Shown: one piece after another, positions 1 to 6,169 of the stretch | Layout: every line of letters begins with the position of its first letter | Numbering within the stretch: the stretch's first letter is position 1 | Source: Chitinophagaceae bacterium | GTDB taxonomy: Bacteria; Bacteroidota; Bacteroidia; Chitinophagales; Chitinophagaceae | Assembly: GCA_003135585.1 (NCBI GenBank) | Contig: PLCH01000587.1 | Span: 4,409 to 10,854, forward strand | Reading direction: 5' to 3' | DNA: 6,446 nucleotides | Made by a program: the position numbers and the translations under genes | The notes under the pieces: generated by a model | Database searches by the model: none | What the model saw: only the letters and a program-made list of their open reading frames with translations | What the model was told of the DNA's origin: nothing

Positions 1-53
1 TTACTACGAAGATTGTATTTTGGTTAATTCCGCATTTCGTAACAGTCTTTAAT

Positions 54-83
54 TTTGTAATCAACCTTTGAGGCGTAAATTTG
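54..83 (+). promoter_or_regulatory. Predicted Bacteroidota-type promoter of sod
   Basis: A TTTG (54-57) lies 18 bases before TAAATTTG (76-83), which matches the Bacteroidota -7 consensus TAnnTTTG exactly; the TTTG fits the -33 element. This would start transcription near 88-92 and leave a leader of about 20 bases before the ATG at 112. The leader is A/T-rich and has no Shine-Dalgarno sequence, as is usual in this phylum. A second exact TAnnTTTG match, TAATTTTG (50-57), overlaps the -33 element; its nearest upstream TTTG (19-22) is 27 bases away, so it is the weaker candidate. I see no coding sequence in bases 1-111. Confidence 0.55.
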
Positions 84-111
84 TTGTCCATTTAATTTAA
101 AAACTATAACT

Positions 112-717
112 ATGGCATTTACATTACCTCCTTTGCCCTATGCACCAGATGCATTGGAGCCTCATATTGATACAAAGACCATGGAGATTCATCATGGCAA
201 GCATCACCAGGCCTACGTTGACAATCTGAACAAAGCAGTAACGGGAACGTCCAACGAAGGCAAATCTTTGGAAGAATTGGTCCAGAAAGCGGGCACCATC
301 AGCCCTGTTGTCCGCAACAATGGAGGCGGACATTGGAACCACAGCTTCTTCTGGGTAAGCCTGGCTGCCGGTGCAGGCGGTGCTCCCAAGGGGAAATTAG
401 CGGAGTCGATCGCCGCGGAGTTTGGTTCTTTTGATGCATTAAAGGAAAAATTGGCTCAGGCTGCGATATCCCGCTTTGGCAGCGGATGGGCATGGTTGGT
501 GGAGCAGGACGGCAAACTCATTATTTCCTCCACACCCAACCAGGATAATCCCCTGATGGATGTGGCCGACGTAAAAGGAACTCCTCTTTTGGGAGTGGAT
601 GTGTGGGAACATGCTTATTATCTCAAATACCAGAACAGACGTGCGGATTATCTGGCGGCTTTCTGGAACGTCATAAATTGGGATACCATCAACAAGCGAT
701 ATGAAGAAGCTTTATGA
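112..717 (+). CDS. sod: Superoxide dismutase, Fe/Mn family (Mn-type signature)
   Basis: Converts superoxide to hydrogen peroxide and oxygen. The 201-residue length is normal for the family, and there is no signal peptide, so it should be cytoplasmic. Visible landmarks are the N-terminal [16 protein letters not shown]; the helical-hairpin motif MEIHHGKHH (24-32); [13 protein letters not shown] (69-81); and the signature DVWEHAYY (163-170). By alignment from memory with E. coli SodA, the metal ligands are His27, His77, Asp163 and His167. Gln144 in TPNQDNPL and Gly73 four residues before His77 match the Mn-type pattern rather than the Fe-type (Gln near 69, Ala near 141). Cambialistic use cannot be excluded, as it occurs in Bacteroidota. 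The ATG at 112 gives the standard N-terminus. The gene ends in TGA. It is followed by a strong terminator and then by a lipoprotein gene on the same strand. Confidence 0.97.
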   Translation: MAFTLPPLPYAPDALEPHIDTKTMEIHHGKHHQAYVDNLNKAVTGTSNEGKSLEELVQKAGTISPVVRNNGGGHWNHSFFWVSLAAGAGGAPKGKLAESIAAEFGSFDALKEKLAQAAISRFGSGWAWLVEQDGKLIISSTPNQDNPLMDVADVKGTPLLGVDVWEHAYYLKYQNRRADYLAAFWNVINWDTINKRYEEAL

Positions 718-746
718 GTTAAAGTAAAAAAAATTCTGTTACTTGC

Positions 747-777
747 AATCCCGGTCTCAAACCGGGATTATTTTTTT
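747..777 (+). terminator. Intrinsic terminator after sod
   Basis: A perfect 9-bp stem, AATCCCGGT (747-755) with ACCGGGATT (761-769), closes the 5-base loop CTCAA; an A and seven T follow (771-777). This is a textbook rho-independent terminator 30 bases after the sod stop. The T-tract ends only 6 bases before the ATG of the next gene at 784, so that gene has no room for its own promoter downstream of the hairpin. Confidence 0.9.
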
Positions 778-783
778 AATATA

Positions 784-1377
784 ATGAAAATGAAAACTCT
801 TTTTTTGTGGGGTTGTTCCGGTTTAATCTTCCTGACTGCCTGTACCTCACACAGTAAAAAAATACTGGTCTATGCCAGCAGTGAAATTCAGGTGGACAAT
901 TCCCAACAAAATATTACGGTGACAGATGGCACAACCCATCAGGAAAAAGAACTTGAATTCAGCGGTTCGGCGCCGGTAACCCTGAACGTTCAGACTCCGG
1001 CCGGTAAATTCACCCTGGAGGCAAAGGAAGATGGTCTTTACATTGCCAACCTGAAAACCGATACCGTTGTTGGAAGTTTTCAGCACGTTGGAACAGAGGC
1101 CGGCGAAGGAAGGATCACCCAGGATCAGCTAACGCAGAGAATAGACAGTCTTCAAAAATTAGTCCTTGGTCAAAACCAGAGTGTTGTGAATAGAAACTAT
1201 TTTATTCCTCCAAATAAAATTTCTAAAATAACCACTGCCACGAACGCGAAAATATTCGGGCCTTATACCAGCGTCCCTGGCTCCTTTGATGCGGGTTCCG
1301 TACCGGAACTGTATAAATTTTATACCAACGAGGAAGTACGGGAGATCATAGCAAAGCTCTCGGGAATGAACAAATAA
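784..1377 (+). CDS. Uncharacterised lipoprotein
   Basis: I do not recognise the family. The first 20 residues form a type II signal peptide: basic MKMK, a hydrophobic core, then lipobox LTAC (17-20) with Cys20 as the lipidation site. Residues +2 onward are TSHSKK, with no acidic run of the kind that marks surface export in some Bacteroidota, so a periplasm-facing lipoprotein is the simpler guess. The mature part (about 177 residues) looks beta-rich in its first half (about 27-105), followed by a helical, Gln-rich segment (about 110-135) and a C-terminal helix around YTNEEVREIIAKLSG. No catalytic motif is visible. ATG 784 is preferred, but ATG at codon 3 (790) would give an equivalent signal peptide. 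It follows sod on the same strand but is separated from it by a strong terminator, so co-transcription would need read-through. Confidence 0.8.
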   Translation: MKMKTLFLWGCSGLIFLTACTSHSKKILVYASSEIQVDNSQQNITVTDGTTHQEKELEFSGSAPVTLNVQTPAGKFTLEAKEDGLYIANLKTDTVVGSFQHVGTEAGEGRITQDQLTQRIDSLQKLVLGQNQSVVNRNYFIPPNKISKITTATNAKIFGPYTSVPGSFDAGSVPELYKFYTNEEVREIIAKLSGMNK

Positions 1378-1664
1378 TAGGGTTATCTCATCTGCAAACG
1401 CAAAGAAAGTTATGCGAGGTTTTTTAGGAAAGGATATGATCGGCTGCCACTCTTAACCCCGGGAGTTTGAGCAATATCATCTCGGTACATAAGAATATCC
1501 CGGACCTGCGGCTTGCATCAGCCATAGAAATTGGGCTGTAAGGATAAGCCGGGTTATCCCTACTTCAATTCTTTTGATTGGTCTTCTCTTCTGTAAAACC
1601 CGTGCCTGCACTGTGAACCATCGCAAAATGCAGAAGGCAATCAGGTTGATCGCCCAAAACGTCT
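1378..1664. other. Convergent intergenic gap with possible gene remnant
   Basis: These 287 bases separate the plus-strand lipoprotein gene from the minus-strand permease. No intact gene is visible. A hairpin GGATAA-GCCGGG-TTATCC (1542-1559) has a 6-bp stem but no T-run on either strand, so it is at best a weak bidirectional terminator. Between 1440 and 1541 the plus strand, with codons starting at multiples of three, reads ATLNPGSLSNIIS and then HKNIPDLRLASAIEIGL before TAA. This resembles the second half of a Cro/C1-type helix-turn-helix domain (impression from memory, not a search). It has no start codon in a sensible place and a TGA directly upstream, so any gene here would be a degraded relic. 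Confidence 0.3.
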
Positions 1665-2243
1665 CTACTCGGCTCTAAGGCTCTTCACCGGATTTGCAAC
1701 CGCCGCCTTTACTGCATGGAAACTTACCGTTGCGGAAGCAATCAAGGCGACCAGTAAGGCAGCAACTGCAAACATCCACCAGCTAAGGGTAATTCGGTAT
1801 GGATAATTCTCCAGCCATTTGTTGGCAGCCACCCAGGAAAGTGGTATTGCAACCAACAGGGAAACTATAACCAATTTCAGAAAATCTTTTGAAAGAATGG
1901 CCACCACTCCGCTGACCGAAGCACCGAGTACTTTTCTGATCCCGATTTCTTTTGTTCTTTTTTGGGCTGATAATACCGACAATCCAAATAACCCGATACA
2001 GGAAATAAAAATGGTAAGTATGGCACCGAAAAGCATGATCTTTTTCCACTTGGCTTCTGCTTCATAGTTTTTCAGATTCTCCTGGTCCTGGAACACGTAT
2101 GAGTACGGACTGATTGGAAATAATTTCTTAAATGTCCTTTCGATATGGAGCAGGCTGGCAGTTTCACCATTGGGTTTTATTTTTATAAATGTCTTTCCAT
2201 AAGAATTGCCGGGTTTTGTGGTAAATACCTGTGGCCCTATTTC
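1665..2243 (-). pseudogene. 3' part of the interrupted permease (second FtsX domain)
   Basis: These 192 codons are in the same frame as the 5' part and directly follow the TGA. They hold the end of the second periplasmic domain and the last three membrane segments with KEIGIRKVLGAS, ending in AAVANPVKSLRAE, a normal C-terminus for the family. The first canonical start codon is a GTG at 2096, which would give a 143-residue protein beginning VFQDQENLKNYEAEAKW. This lies in the middle of a domain and has no sign of its own promoter, so I read it as a remnant rather than a separate gene. Confidence 0.8.
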
Positions 2244-4064
2244 TCAAGTTAAGGATTGATAATGATAGTCTTTTACAACCCCGATGACGGTATATTTTTC
2301 GCCTTCCCGGTACCAAAAGTTCAATTCCTTGCCAATCGGTTCCCTCCATCCCGCCTTTCTCACAAAAGCTTCATTGACCAAAACGGAATGAGTTGAATCA
2401 GATGGAAAGTCCTTCGAAAAATTTCTGCCCCTTATGACGGGTATTTTTAACAAGGGCAGGTAGGATTCGTCCACAGTCTCATAGGCGAACCCGATCTGGG
2501 TTTCACCATTTACCTTTGCCACAGTCCCCCAGGATCCGCCATTCTTGCTTGCCACATCAATAATAGCCGGGCTTTTCATCAGTTCATCTTTTATCAATTT
2601 GGCTTCACTCCGTCTTATCGCAAAACTGTTAACGGTAACAAGATTTCGGTCATCATAGCCCAATTTTTCATTGGTGAGGTAATTAAACTGAGAGTATATG
2701 GTGATAGTGCTGATGATTAAGAAAGAGGCCAATGTGAACTGCAATATAACCAACCCCTTCTGCAGATAATTTTTACCGGTCAGGGGAAGCCGGCCATAGA
2801 GGGTTTGCACCGGATTATAAGCCGATAGGACCAATGCAGGATAAAAGCCTGCCAGCAGGCCCGTGATCATAAAAAGAGCAATGTAGCCGGCTATTAGTTT
2901 TACATCAAATAAATAGGAGACTGCAAGAGCTTTATTAGAAAGCTCATTAAATACCGGCAGTATGAGTTGCACAAAAATAATCGCAAATACAAAAGCCAGG
3001 AAACATAAAATGAATGACTCACCTAGGAACTGGAGGATAAGTTGCTTCCTGTCTCCCCCAGCCACCTTGCGAATGCCGATCTCTTTGGCGCGTTTCAGGG
3101 AAAGGGCAACCGTGAGGTTGACAAAATTGATGCAGGCAATCAGCAAAATAAAAAGTGCAATGCCTGAAAGAATATAGGAGTACACGGGATTGCTTGCATC
3201 CTTAAGTCCATTGTCTGCAGAGTAATCCTTACTGAGATGCATGTCTGTAAAGGGTTGCAGATTATATATGGTCGTTGACCTGTCACCATATTTTTCGGCA
3301 ACCATTTTTATGGTTTCCTTAGCATCCGCTTCATACAGTTTTTTCATTTTTGCCTCCACCAGTTTCGGATTGGCACCCGGTTCAAGCACCACAAATGTGT
3401 TAAGGAAGAAATTGAACCAGTTTTCATTCAGCGCCTCATCTTCCTTGGATACTTTTATGGGCAAAAGAACATCGAATTTGATGGATGAATTCTGCGGGCA
3501 TTTTTTAGCTACGCCTGTTACCCAATAGGACGAAAATTTATCGTCGTTATCCTTTACCAACATGGTTTTGCCCAAAGCGTCGCCAGACCCGAATTGTTTC
3601 CTGGCAACCTCCTCCGAGATCACCAGCGAATGAGGTTCCCTTAATGCTGTTTTCGGGTTGCCACTGACTAAGGGGAATGAAAAAACAGAAAAGAAATTGG
3701 AATCCACATAAACTATTTCCTGCGATCTGATTTCCGTGCCTGTCTTTATATCTATTTGATTGCCCTGAAGCCGGAGGAATGATTTTATCTCAGGAATCCC
3801 TGCGGTAAATCTGGGTCCCTGGAAATATCCCGTGATGCCACTCTGGCCATCCATGCTTCCATCAGGTTTGATTCTTTTCATGCCAATGCGGTAAATCTGG
3901 CTGAAATCTTTATGAAAGCGGTCATAACTGACTTCATCTTTCACATACAAAATGATCAGCATCGCGCAGGCAAGGCCAAGGCTTAGGCCCAGGATGTTAA
4001 TGCTGGAATAAACCTTATTTCTTTGCAGGTTTCTGAAAGCGGTTTTGAAATAGTTTTTTAACAT
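2244..4064 (-). CDS. 5' part of the interrupted permease (606 residues)
   Basis: This is what would be made from the ATG at 4064 if the TGA is obeyed. It starts with MLKNYFKTAFRNLQRNK, the typical cytoplasmic N-terminus of these permeases, and then SINILGLSLGLACAMLI (TM1). It contains the first MacB-type periplasmic domain, TM2-5 and most of the second periplasmic domain. It stops inside the conserved stretch VIGVVKDYHYQSL, which in relatives is followed by a variable residue and an (E/K)xIGP-like motif. It lacks TM6-8 and so the whole second FtsX domain, and is unlikely to work as a transporter. No convincing Shine-Dalgarno sequence precedes the ATG. Confidence 0.8.
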   Translation of the reverse strand: MLKNYFKTAFRNLQRNKVYSSINILGLSLGLACAMLIILYVKDEVSYDRFHKDFSQIYRIGMKRIKPDGSMDGQSGITGYFQGPRFTAGIPEIKSFLRLQGNQIDIKTGTEIRSQEIVYVDSNFFSVFSFPLVSGNPKTALREPHSLVISEEVARKQFGSGDALGKTMLVKDNDDKFSSYWVTGVAKKCPQNSSIKFDVLLPIKVSKEDEALNENWFNFFLNTFVVLEPGANPKLVEAKMKKLYEADAKETIKMVAEKYGDRSTTIYNLQPFTDMHLSKDYSADNGLKDASNPVYSYILSGIALFILLIACINFVNLTVALSLKRAKEIGIRKVAGGDRKQLILQFLGESFILCFLAFVFAIIFVQLILPVFNELSNKALAVSYLFDVKLIAGYIALFMITGLLAGFYPALVLSAYNPVQTLYGRLPLTGKNYLQKGLVILQFTLASFLIISTITIYSQFNYLTNEKLGYDDRNLVTVNSFAIRRSEAKLIKDELMKSPAIIDVASKNGGSWGTVAKVNGETQIGFAYETVDESYLPLLKIPVIRGRNFSKDFPSDSTHSVLVNEAFVRKAGWREPIGKELNFWYREGEKYTVIGVVKDYHYQSLT

Positions 4065-4299
4065 GGTAATGGCTTAGTTAAGAAAGAAAAGGAGGTCTTT
4101 GTACCAACATACAATACCGGGACCCAATACCTGTACAAAAATTATGACAATTCTTTCCCTCCTGATTATCAGCAGGTTTTATTAAGCAAAAAAATAGCAC
4201 TGTCCGTTTTTGGTACATTGACTGTTCCGGTTTTGAACCAGTTGACTCGTCAGTCAAAAACATACTGACTCCTCACGAAAAAATAAGTGGCTGGAATTC
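4065..4299. other. Intergenic region between yidD and permease, repeat-rich
   Basis: These 235 bases hold no gene I can support. On the minus strand a weak promoter-like pair for the permease is TTTTG (4136-4140) and TATGTTGG (4104-4111), 24 bases apart with one mismatch to TAnnTTTG. An inverted repeat TTTGTAC (4098-4104) / GTACAAA (4133-4139) encloses two direct copies of CAATACC (4112-4118 and 4125-4131). Further up lies a cluster of TGACT/AGTCA half-sites (4218-4270). I find no clear terminator after yidD. The plus strand is open without a start codon from 4062 to 4268. Confidence 0.5.
4218..4270. promoter_or_regulatory. Candidate operator: clustered TGACT/AGTCA half-sites
   Basis: TTGACT (4242-4247) and AGTCAA (4252-4257) form a palindrome with a 4-base centre (CGTC). 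A further TTGACT lies at 4218-4223, in the same orientation and 24 bases away. GTCAGT (4249-4254) pairs with ACTGAC (4264-4269) across 9 bases. Palindromes of this TGACT(n)AGTCA type resemble operators of TetR-family regulators (resemblance from memory). No TetR gene lies in the window. The nearest downstream gene is the interrupted minus-strand permease about 150 bases away, so the target and regulator are unknown. Confidence 0.3.
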
Positions 4300-4530
4300 C
4301 TACGGCACGGGATCATACCCGTGACCACCCCATGGATGACAACGGGAAATTCTTCTGATTGCCAGCCAGCCTCCCTTGAAGAAGCCATATTTTTTCAGGG
4401 CTTCAATTGCATAGTGGGAGCAGCTTGGCGTAAAGCGGCATTTCGGACCAAGAAGGGGAGAAAGTATCCACTGATACAATTTGATCAGGGCAATAAATGG
4501 CATGCTAAGCAGGATCAGCAATGTTTTCAT
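4300..4530 (-). CDS. yidD: Membrane protein insertion efficiency factor YidD
   Basis: Small inner-membrane-associated protein that assists YidC-dependent membrane protein insertion (known for the family; mechanism not settled). The 76-residue length is normal. It has a hydrophobic N-terminal segment (about 3-27, [17 protein letters not shown]), the conserved [23 protein letters not shown] core with its cysteines, and the hallmark C-terminus [14 protein letters not shown]. The ATG at 4530 overlaps the end of rnpA by 26 bases, which suggests translational coupling. A second in-frame ATG (codon 10, 4501-4503) lies one base after the rnpA stop and is a possible alternative start; the longer form matches the usual hydrophobic N-terminus better. 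No yidC gene follows within the window, unlike the rpmH-rnpA-yidD-yidC order of proteobacteria. Confidence 0.95.
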   Translation of the reverse strand: MKTLLILLSMPFIALIKLYQWILSPLLGPKCRFTPSCSHYAIEALKKYGFFKGGWLAIRRISRCHPWGGHGYDPVP

Positions 4531-4969
4531 CTGTGATGGTTACCAGCTTTTTTAGAATTACACCTATCTTCTCGTACAGCTTGTCATACTCAGGTAATTC
4601 CTTACCCGTATAAATCAGGAAAAGCGCCAATTGTTTATCTTTTTGTCTGCGGTTCTCCTGCAATATGTTTTTCTGTAAACGGTAAGCCTCTCTTGTCAAT
4701 CGCTTGATGCGGTTACGGTCCACTGCTTTTTTAAAATTTTTCTTCCCTATCCCTACGCCGAATTGCACATTGAATGCTGGTGGAGACCCGGCCTGAAGAA
4801 TCCCGTTAATATAATAGACCCGGTAGGGATACAAGGCAAAATTTTTTCCTTCCCTGAACACCCGTTCAATCAGTTTTCGGCTTTTAAGCCTTTCGTTTTT
4901 GCCGAGTGTGAATTGTTTAGCGATTGGTTCTATGTTTTTACAAAAATAAATAGCTCCGGGCGAATACAC
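4505..4969 (-). CDS. rnpA: Ribonuclease P protein component
   Basis: Protein subunit of RNase P, which with the RNA subunit trims the 5' leader of pre-tRNAs. Recognised by [19 protein letters not shown] (20-38), the [12 protein letters not shown] strand region (66-77) and the RNR signature [18 protein letters not shown] (80-97); it lies just downstream of rpmH. The start is uncertain. Relatives normally begin one to four residues before FTLGK, but here no ATG, GTG or TTG occurs between the GTG at 4967-4969 and that motif. That GTG adds 19 unusual residues (GTG, then [18 protein letters not shown]) and sits at the edge of a terminator-like hairpin. A non-canonical start (ATC 4922-4924, ATA 4931-4933 or ATT 4949-4951) is the alternative. 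The 3' end overlaps yidD by 26 bases. The gene identity is firm, the 5' end is not. Confidence 0.93.
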   Translation of the reverse strand: MYSPGAIYFCKNIEPIAKQFTLGKNERLKSRKLIERVFREGKNFALYPYRVYYINGILQAGSPPAFNVQFGVGIGKKNFKKAVDRNRIKRLTREAYRLQKNILQENRRQKDKQLALFLIYTGKELPEYDKLYEKIGVILKKLVTITDENIADPA

Positions 4970-4978
4970 GGAGCTATT
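4941..4978 (-). terminator. Terminator-like hairpin between rpmH and rnpA (possible attenuator)
   Basis: AATAGCTCCG (4949-4958) and CGGAGCTATT (4969-4978) form a perfect 10-bp stem with a 10-base loop. On the minus strand the stem is followed by TATTTTTGT, a short T-rich run. It therefore looks like an intrinsic terminator that ends or attenuates rpmH transcripts before rnpA. It contains the only canonical rnpA start codon: the G of GTG is paired and the other two bases lie in the loop. The T-run also reads TATTTTTG (4941-4948), an exact TAnnTTTG match, but I see no TTG at the right distance upstream of it. Confidence 0.65.
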
Positions 4979-5050
4979 ATTATATCATTGACCCTATCGC
5001 GATGCCTTGAGGAAGCTGCCCAAAGCAGAAACCACAGAATCCAAAAGGGG

Positions 5051-5206
5051 CTATTTGAGTTTTGATTCGTCGGAAATGCTTAGTTTCTTACGACCTTTTT
5101 TACGCCGGCTGGCCAATACCTTACGCCCGTTGGCTGATTGCATGCGCTTGCGAAAACCATGGACGGTTTTGCGGCGGCGCCTGTGTGGTTGGAATGTCCG
5201 TTTCAT
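5051..5206 (-). CDS. rpmH: 50S ribosomal protein L34
   Basis: A 51-residue, strongly basic protein of the large ribosomal subunit. It begins [18 protein letters not shown] and continues with [20 protein letters not shown], the nearly invariant L34 pattern. The last residues, [11 protein letters not shown], are a short tail beyond the 44-46 residues of many L34 proteins, and such tails are common in Bacteroidota. The start is the ATG at 5206, preceded by an A/T-rich ATATTTAAAAAAA leader with no Shine-Dalgarno sequence; it ends in TAG. It is the first gene of the rpmH-rnpA-yidD group, 81 bases upstream of the rnpA GTG, with a terminator-like hairpin between them. Confidence 0.96.
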   Translation of the reverse strand: MKRTFQPHRRRRKTVHGFRKRMQSANGRKVLASRRKKGRKKLSISDESKLK

Positions 5207-5291
5207 TTTTTTTTAAATATTTGTTACAAACCCGTTTAAAACGATTTCATCATCACCGGGGTCACCATACCCACAGATTGTGAAAGGGAGG

Positions 5292-5322
5292 CAAAGTTAA
5301 GGAAAAACAGTTTTTCTGCCAA
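5292..5322 (-). promoter_or_regulatory. Predicted promoter of rpmH
   Basis: On the minus strand, TTG (5322-5320) lies 20 bases before TAACTTTG (5299-5292), an exact match to the Bacteroidota TAnnTTTG -7 element. Transcription would start near 5285, leaving a leader of about 80 bases before rpmH. The -33 TTG falls in the loop of the hairpin that follows murI, so the two signals overlap. Confidence 0.55.
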
Positions 5323-5328
5323 CAGAAA
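5301..5328 (-). terminator. Weak terminator candidate after murI
   Basis: On the minus strand, 13 bases after the murI stop, TTTCTG (5328-5323) and CAGAAA (5318-5313) form a 6-bp stem with a TTGG loop. A T-run (GTTTTTCC) follows, about 8 bases past the stem. The stem is A/T-rich and the T-run is offset, so termination may be partial. The adjoining near-palindrome GAAAAAC-A-GTTTTTC (5302-5316) could form a competing structure. Confidence 0.35.
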
Positions 5329-5341
5329 TTAAACTAATTGC

Positions 5342-6169
5342 TCAGGATAATACAAGGTGCTTTGACTGAAGCCCCTGGCCATAAAATATACCAGCATGAT
5401 GGTCAAAATCTTCTGTTGAATCAGTGGTAAAAAAGGTCCGTTGAGAGCTTTTGCTACACCTGGACTCTATCTCAGGGTGACGCAACAGGTAATCAGCCAG
5501 GCTATTGGCAACGATTTCTCCCTGCGATATGATCTTGACTCCGGGAAGGACATATTGGGCAATCTTATTTTTCAGCAGGGGATAGTGCGTGCATGCCAAT
5601 AAAATCGTATCGATATCATCAGCCTGGGCCACCAGAAGATCAATATATTTCTTTACAAAATAATCCGCTCCGGGACCATCCTGTTCATTGTTCTCCACCA
5701 GCGGCACCCACATCGGTGAGGCCTGCTGATAAACTTTGATATCCGGAAAAAATTTTTTTATTTCTATCGGGTAGGAACCGGACTGAACTGTGCCGCTGGT
5801 TGCCAGGATTCCCACTCTGCCGGTTTGTGTCAGCATTCCTACCCGTTCGGTGGTGGGACGAATAACGCCGAGTACTCTTTTGTCCGGATCAATTTTAGGC
5901 AGATCTTTTTGCTGGATCGTTCTGAGCGCTTTTGCGGAGGCGGTATTGCAGGCCAGTACCACCAGCGGGCATCCCATTTTAAAAAACCAAAGCACACATT
6001 GCAGTGTATAATGGTATACTGTTTCAAAAGACCTTGTTCCATAAGGGGCCCTGGCATTGTCACCCAAATAAATAAAATCATACTTAGGAAGCTTCGACAC
6101 GATCTCCTTTAAAACAGTGAGTCCGCCATAGCCCGAATCAAAAACACCGATGGGTTGGGTAGAAGACAT
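5342..6169 (-). CDS. murI: Glutamate racemase
   Basis: Interconverts L- and D-glutamate without a cofactor, supplying D-glutamate for peptidoglycan synthesis in the cytoplasm. The 275-residue length fits the family. Visible motifs are PIGVFDSGYGGLTVL (6-20, with Asp11-Ser12), YLGDNARAPYGTRS (34-47), LACNTASA (72-79) with catalytic Cys74, VIRPTTE (102-108), the ATSGTVQSGSY loop (123-133), VPLVENN with Glu159, and LLACTHYPLL (190-199) with the second catalytic Cys193 and nearby His195. All key residues are present, so the enzyme should be active. ATG 6169 gives the standard N-terminus; the gene ends in TGA. It lies just downstream of an OmpH/Skp-like gene, an order typical of Bacteroidota. A terminator hairpin separates the two, ending against the murI start codon. 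Confidence 0.97.
   Translation of the reverse strand: MSSTQPIGVFDSGYGGLTVLKEIVSKLPKYDFIYLGDNARAPYGTRSFETVYHYTLQCVLWFFKMGCPLVVLACNTASAKALRTIQQKDLPKIDPDKRVLGVIRPTTERVGMLTQTGRVGILATSGTVQSGSYPIEIKKFFPDIKVYQQASPMWVPLVENNEQDGPGADYFVKKYIDLLVAQADDIDTILLACTHYPLLKNKIAQYVLPGVKIISQGEIVANSLADYLLRHPEIESRCSKSSQRTFFTTDSTEDFDHHAGIFYGQGLQSKHLVLS

Larger units (their letters stand above)
1665..4064 (-). pseudogene. FtsX/MacB-type ABC transporter permease interrupted by one TGA
   Basis: Read through the stop, this locus has 799 codon positions, the usual length for the large Bacteroidota permeases with a MacB periplasmic domain and duplicated FtsX domain. Order: TM1 (about 22-41), a periplasmic domain (about 42-290), TM2-4 (about 295-413), TM5 (about 434-458), a second periplasmic domain (about 459-675), and TM6-8 (about 676-699, 728-747, 761-782). 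The FtsX signature occurs twice: KEIGIRKVAGG (327-337) and KEIGIRKVLGA (near 705). Codon 607 is TGA (2244-2246). Translation continues in the same frame as EIGPQVF with no indel and no further stop until the TAG at 1665-1667, so one substitution explains the break. CGA, AGA, GGA, TCA, TTA, TGG, TGC or TGT could each be the ancestor. No ATPase subunit is nearby; these permeases pair with a MacB/LolD-like ATPase encoded elsewhere. Substrate unknown. A sequencing error would restore an intact gene. Confidence 0.85.

Noticed and set aside
1542..1559. GGATAA-GCCGGG-TTATCC hairpin as a bidirectional terminator
   Set aside because: It has only six pairs and no T-run on either strand, so it is not strong enough to list as a terminator on its own.
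1819..2067. Plus-strand and other-frame reading frames inside the permease, sod, rnpA and murI genes
   Set aside because: They lie opposite or out of frame with clearly conserved coding sequence and show no family features; they are shadows.
2244..2246. TGA in the permease as selenocysteine or reassigned codon
   Set aside because: TGA ends sod and murI normally, the site is a variable position in the permease family rather than a catalytic cysteine, and I see no convincing selenocysteine hairpin signal next to it.
4089..4095. AAGGAGG on the plus strand as a ribosome binding site
   Set aside because: No start codon lies at a suitable distance in the open frame, and genes in this window do not use Shine-Dalgarno sequences.
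4078..4263. 61-codon minus-strand reading frame between yidD and the permease
   Set aside because: Its translation is rich in Cys and scattered polar residues with no recognisable motif, and the competing plus-strand frame looks more protein-like. I do not support it as a gene.
4941..4948. TATTTTTG as a dedicated rnpA promoter
   Set aside because: It matches the -7 consensus, but no TTG or TTTG lies 17-23 bases upstream, and the match is explained by the T-run of the hairpin.
5236..5268. 10-codon upstream reading frame (MVTPVMMKSF) in the rpmH leader
   Set aside because: It is too short to distinguish from chance, with no run of identical codons or attenuator structure to suggest a leader peptide.
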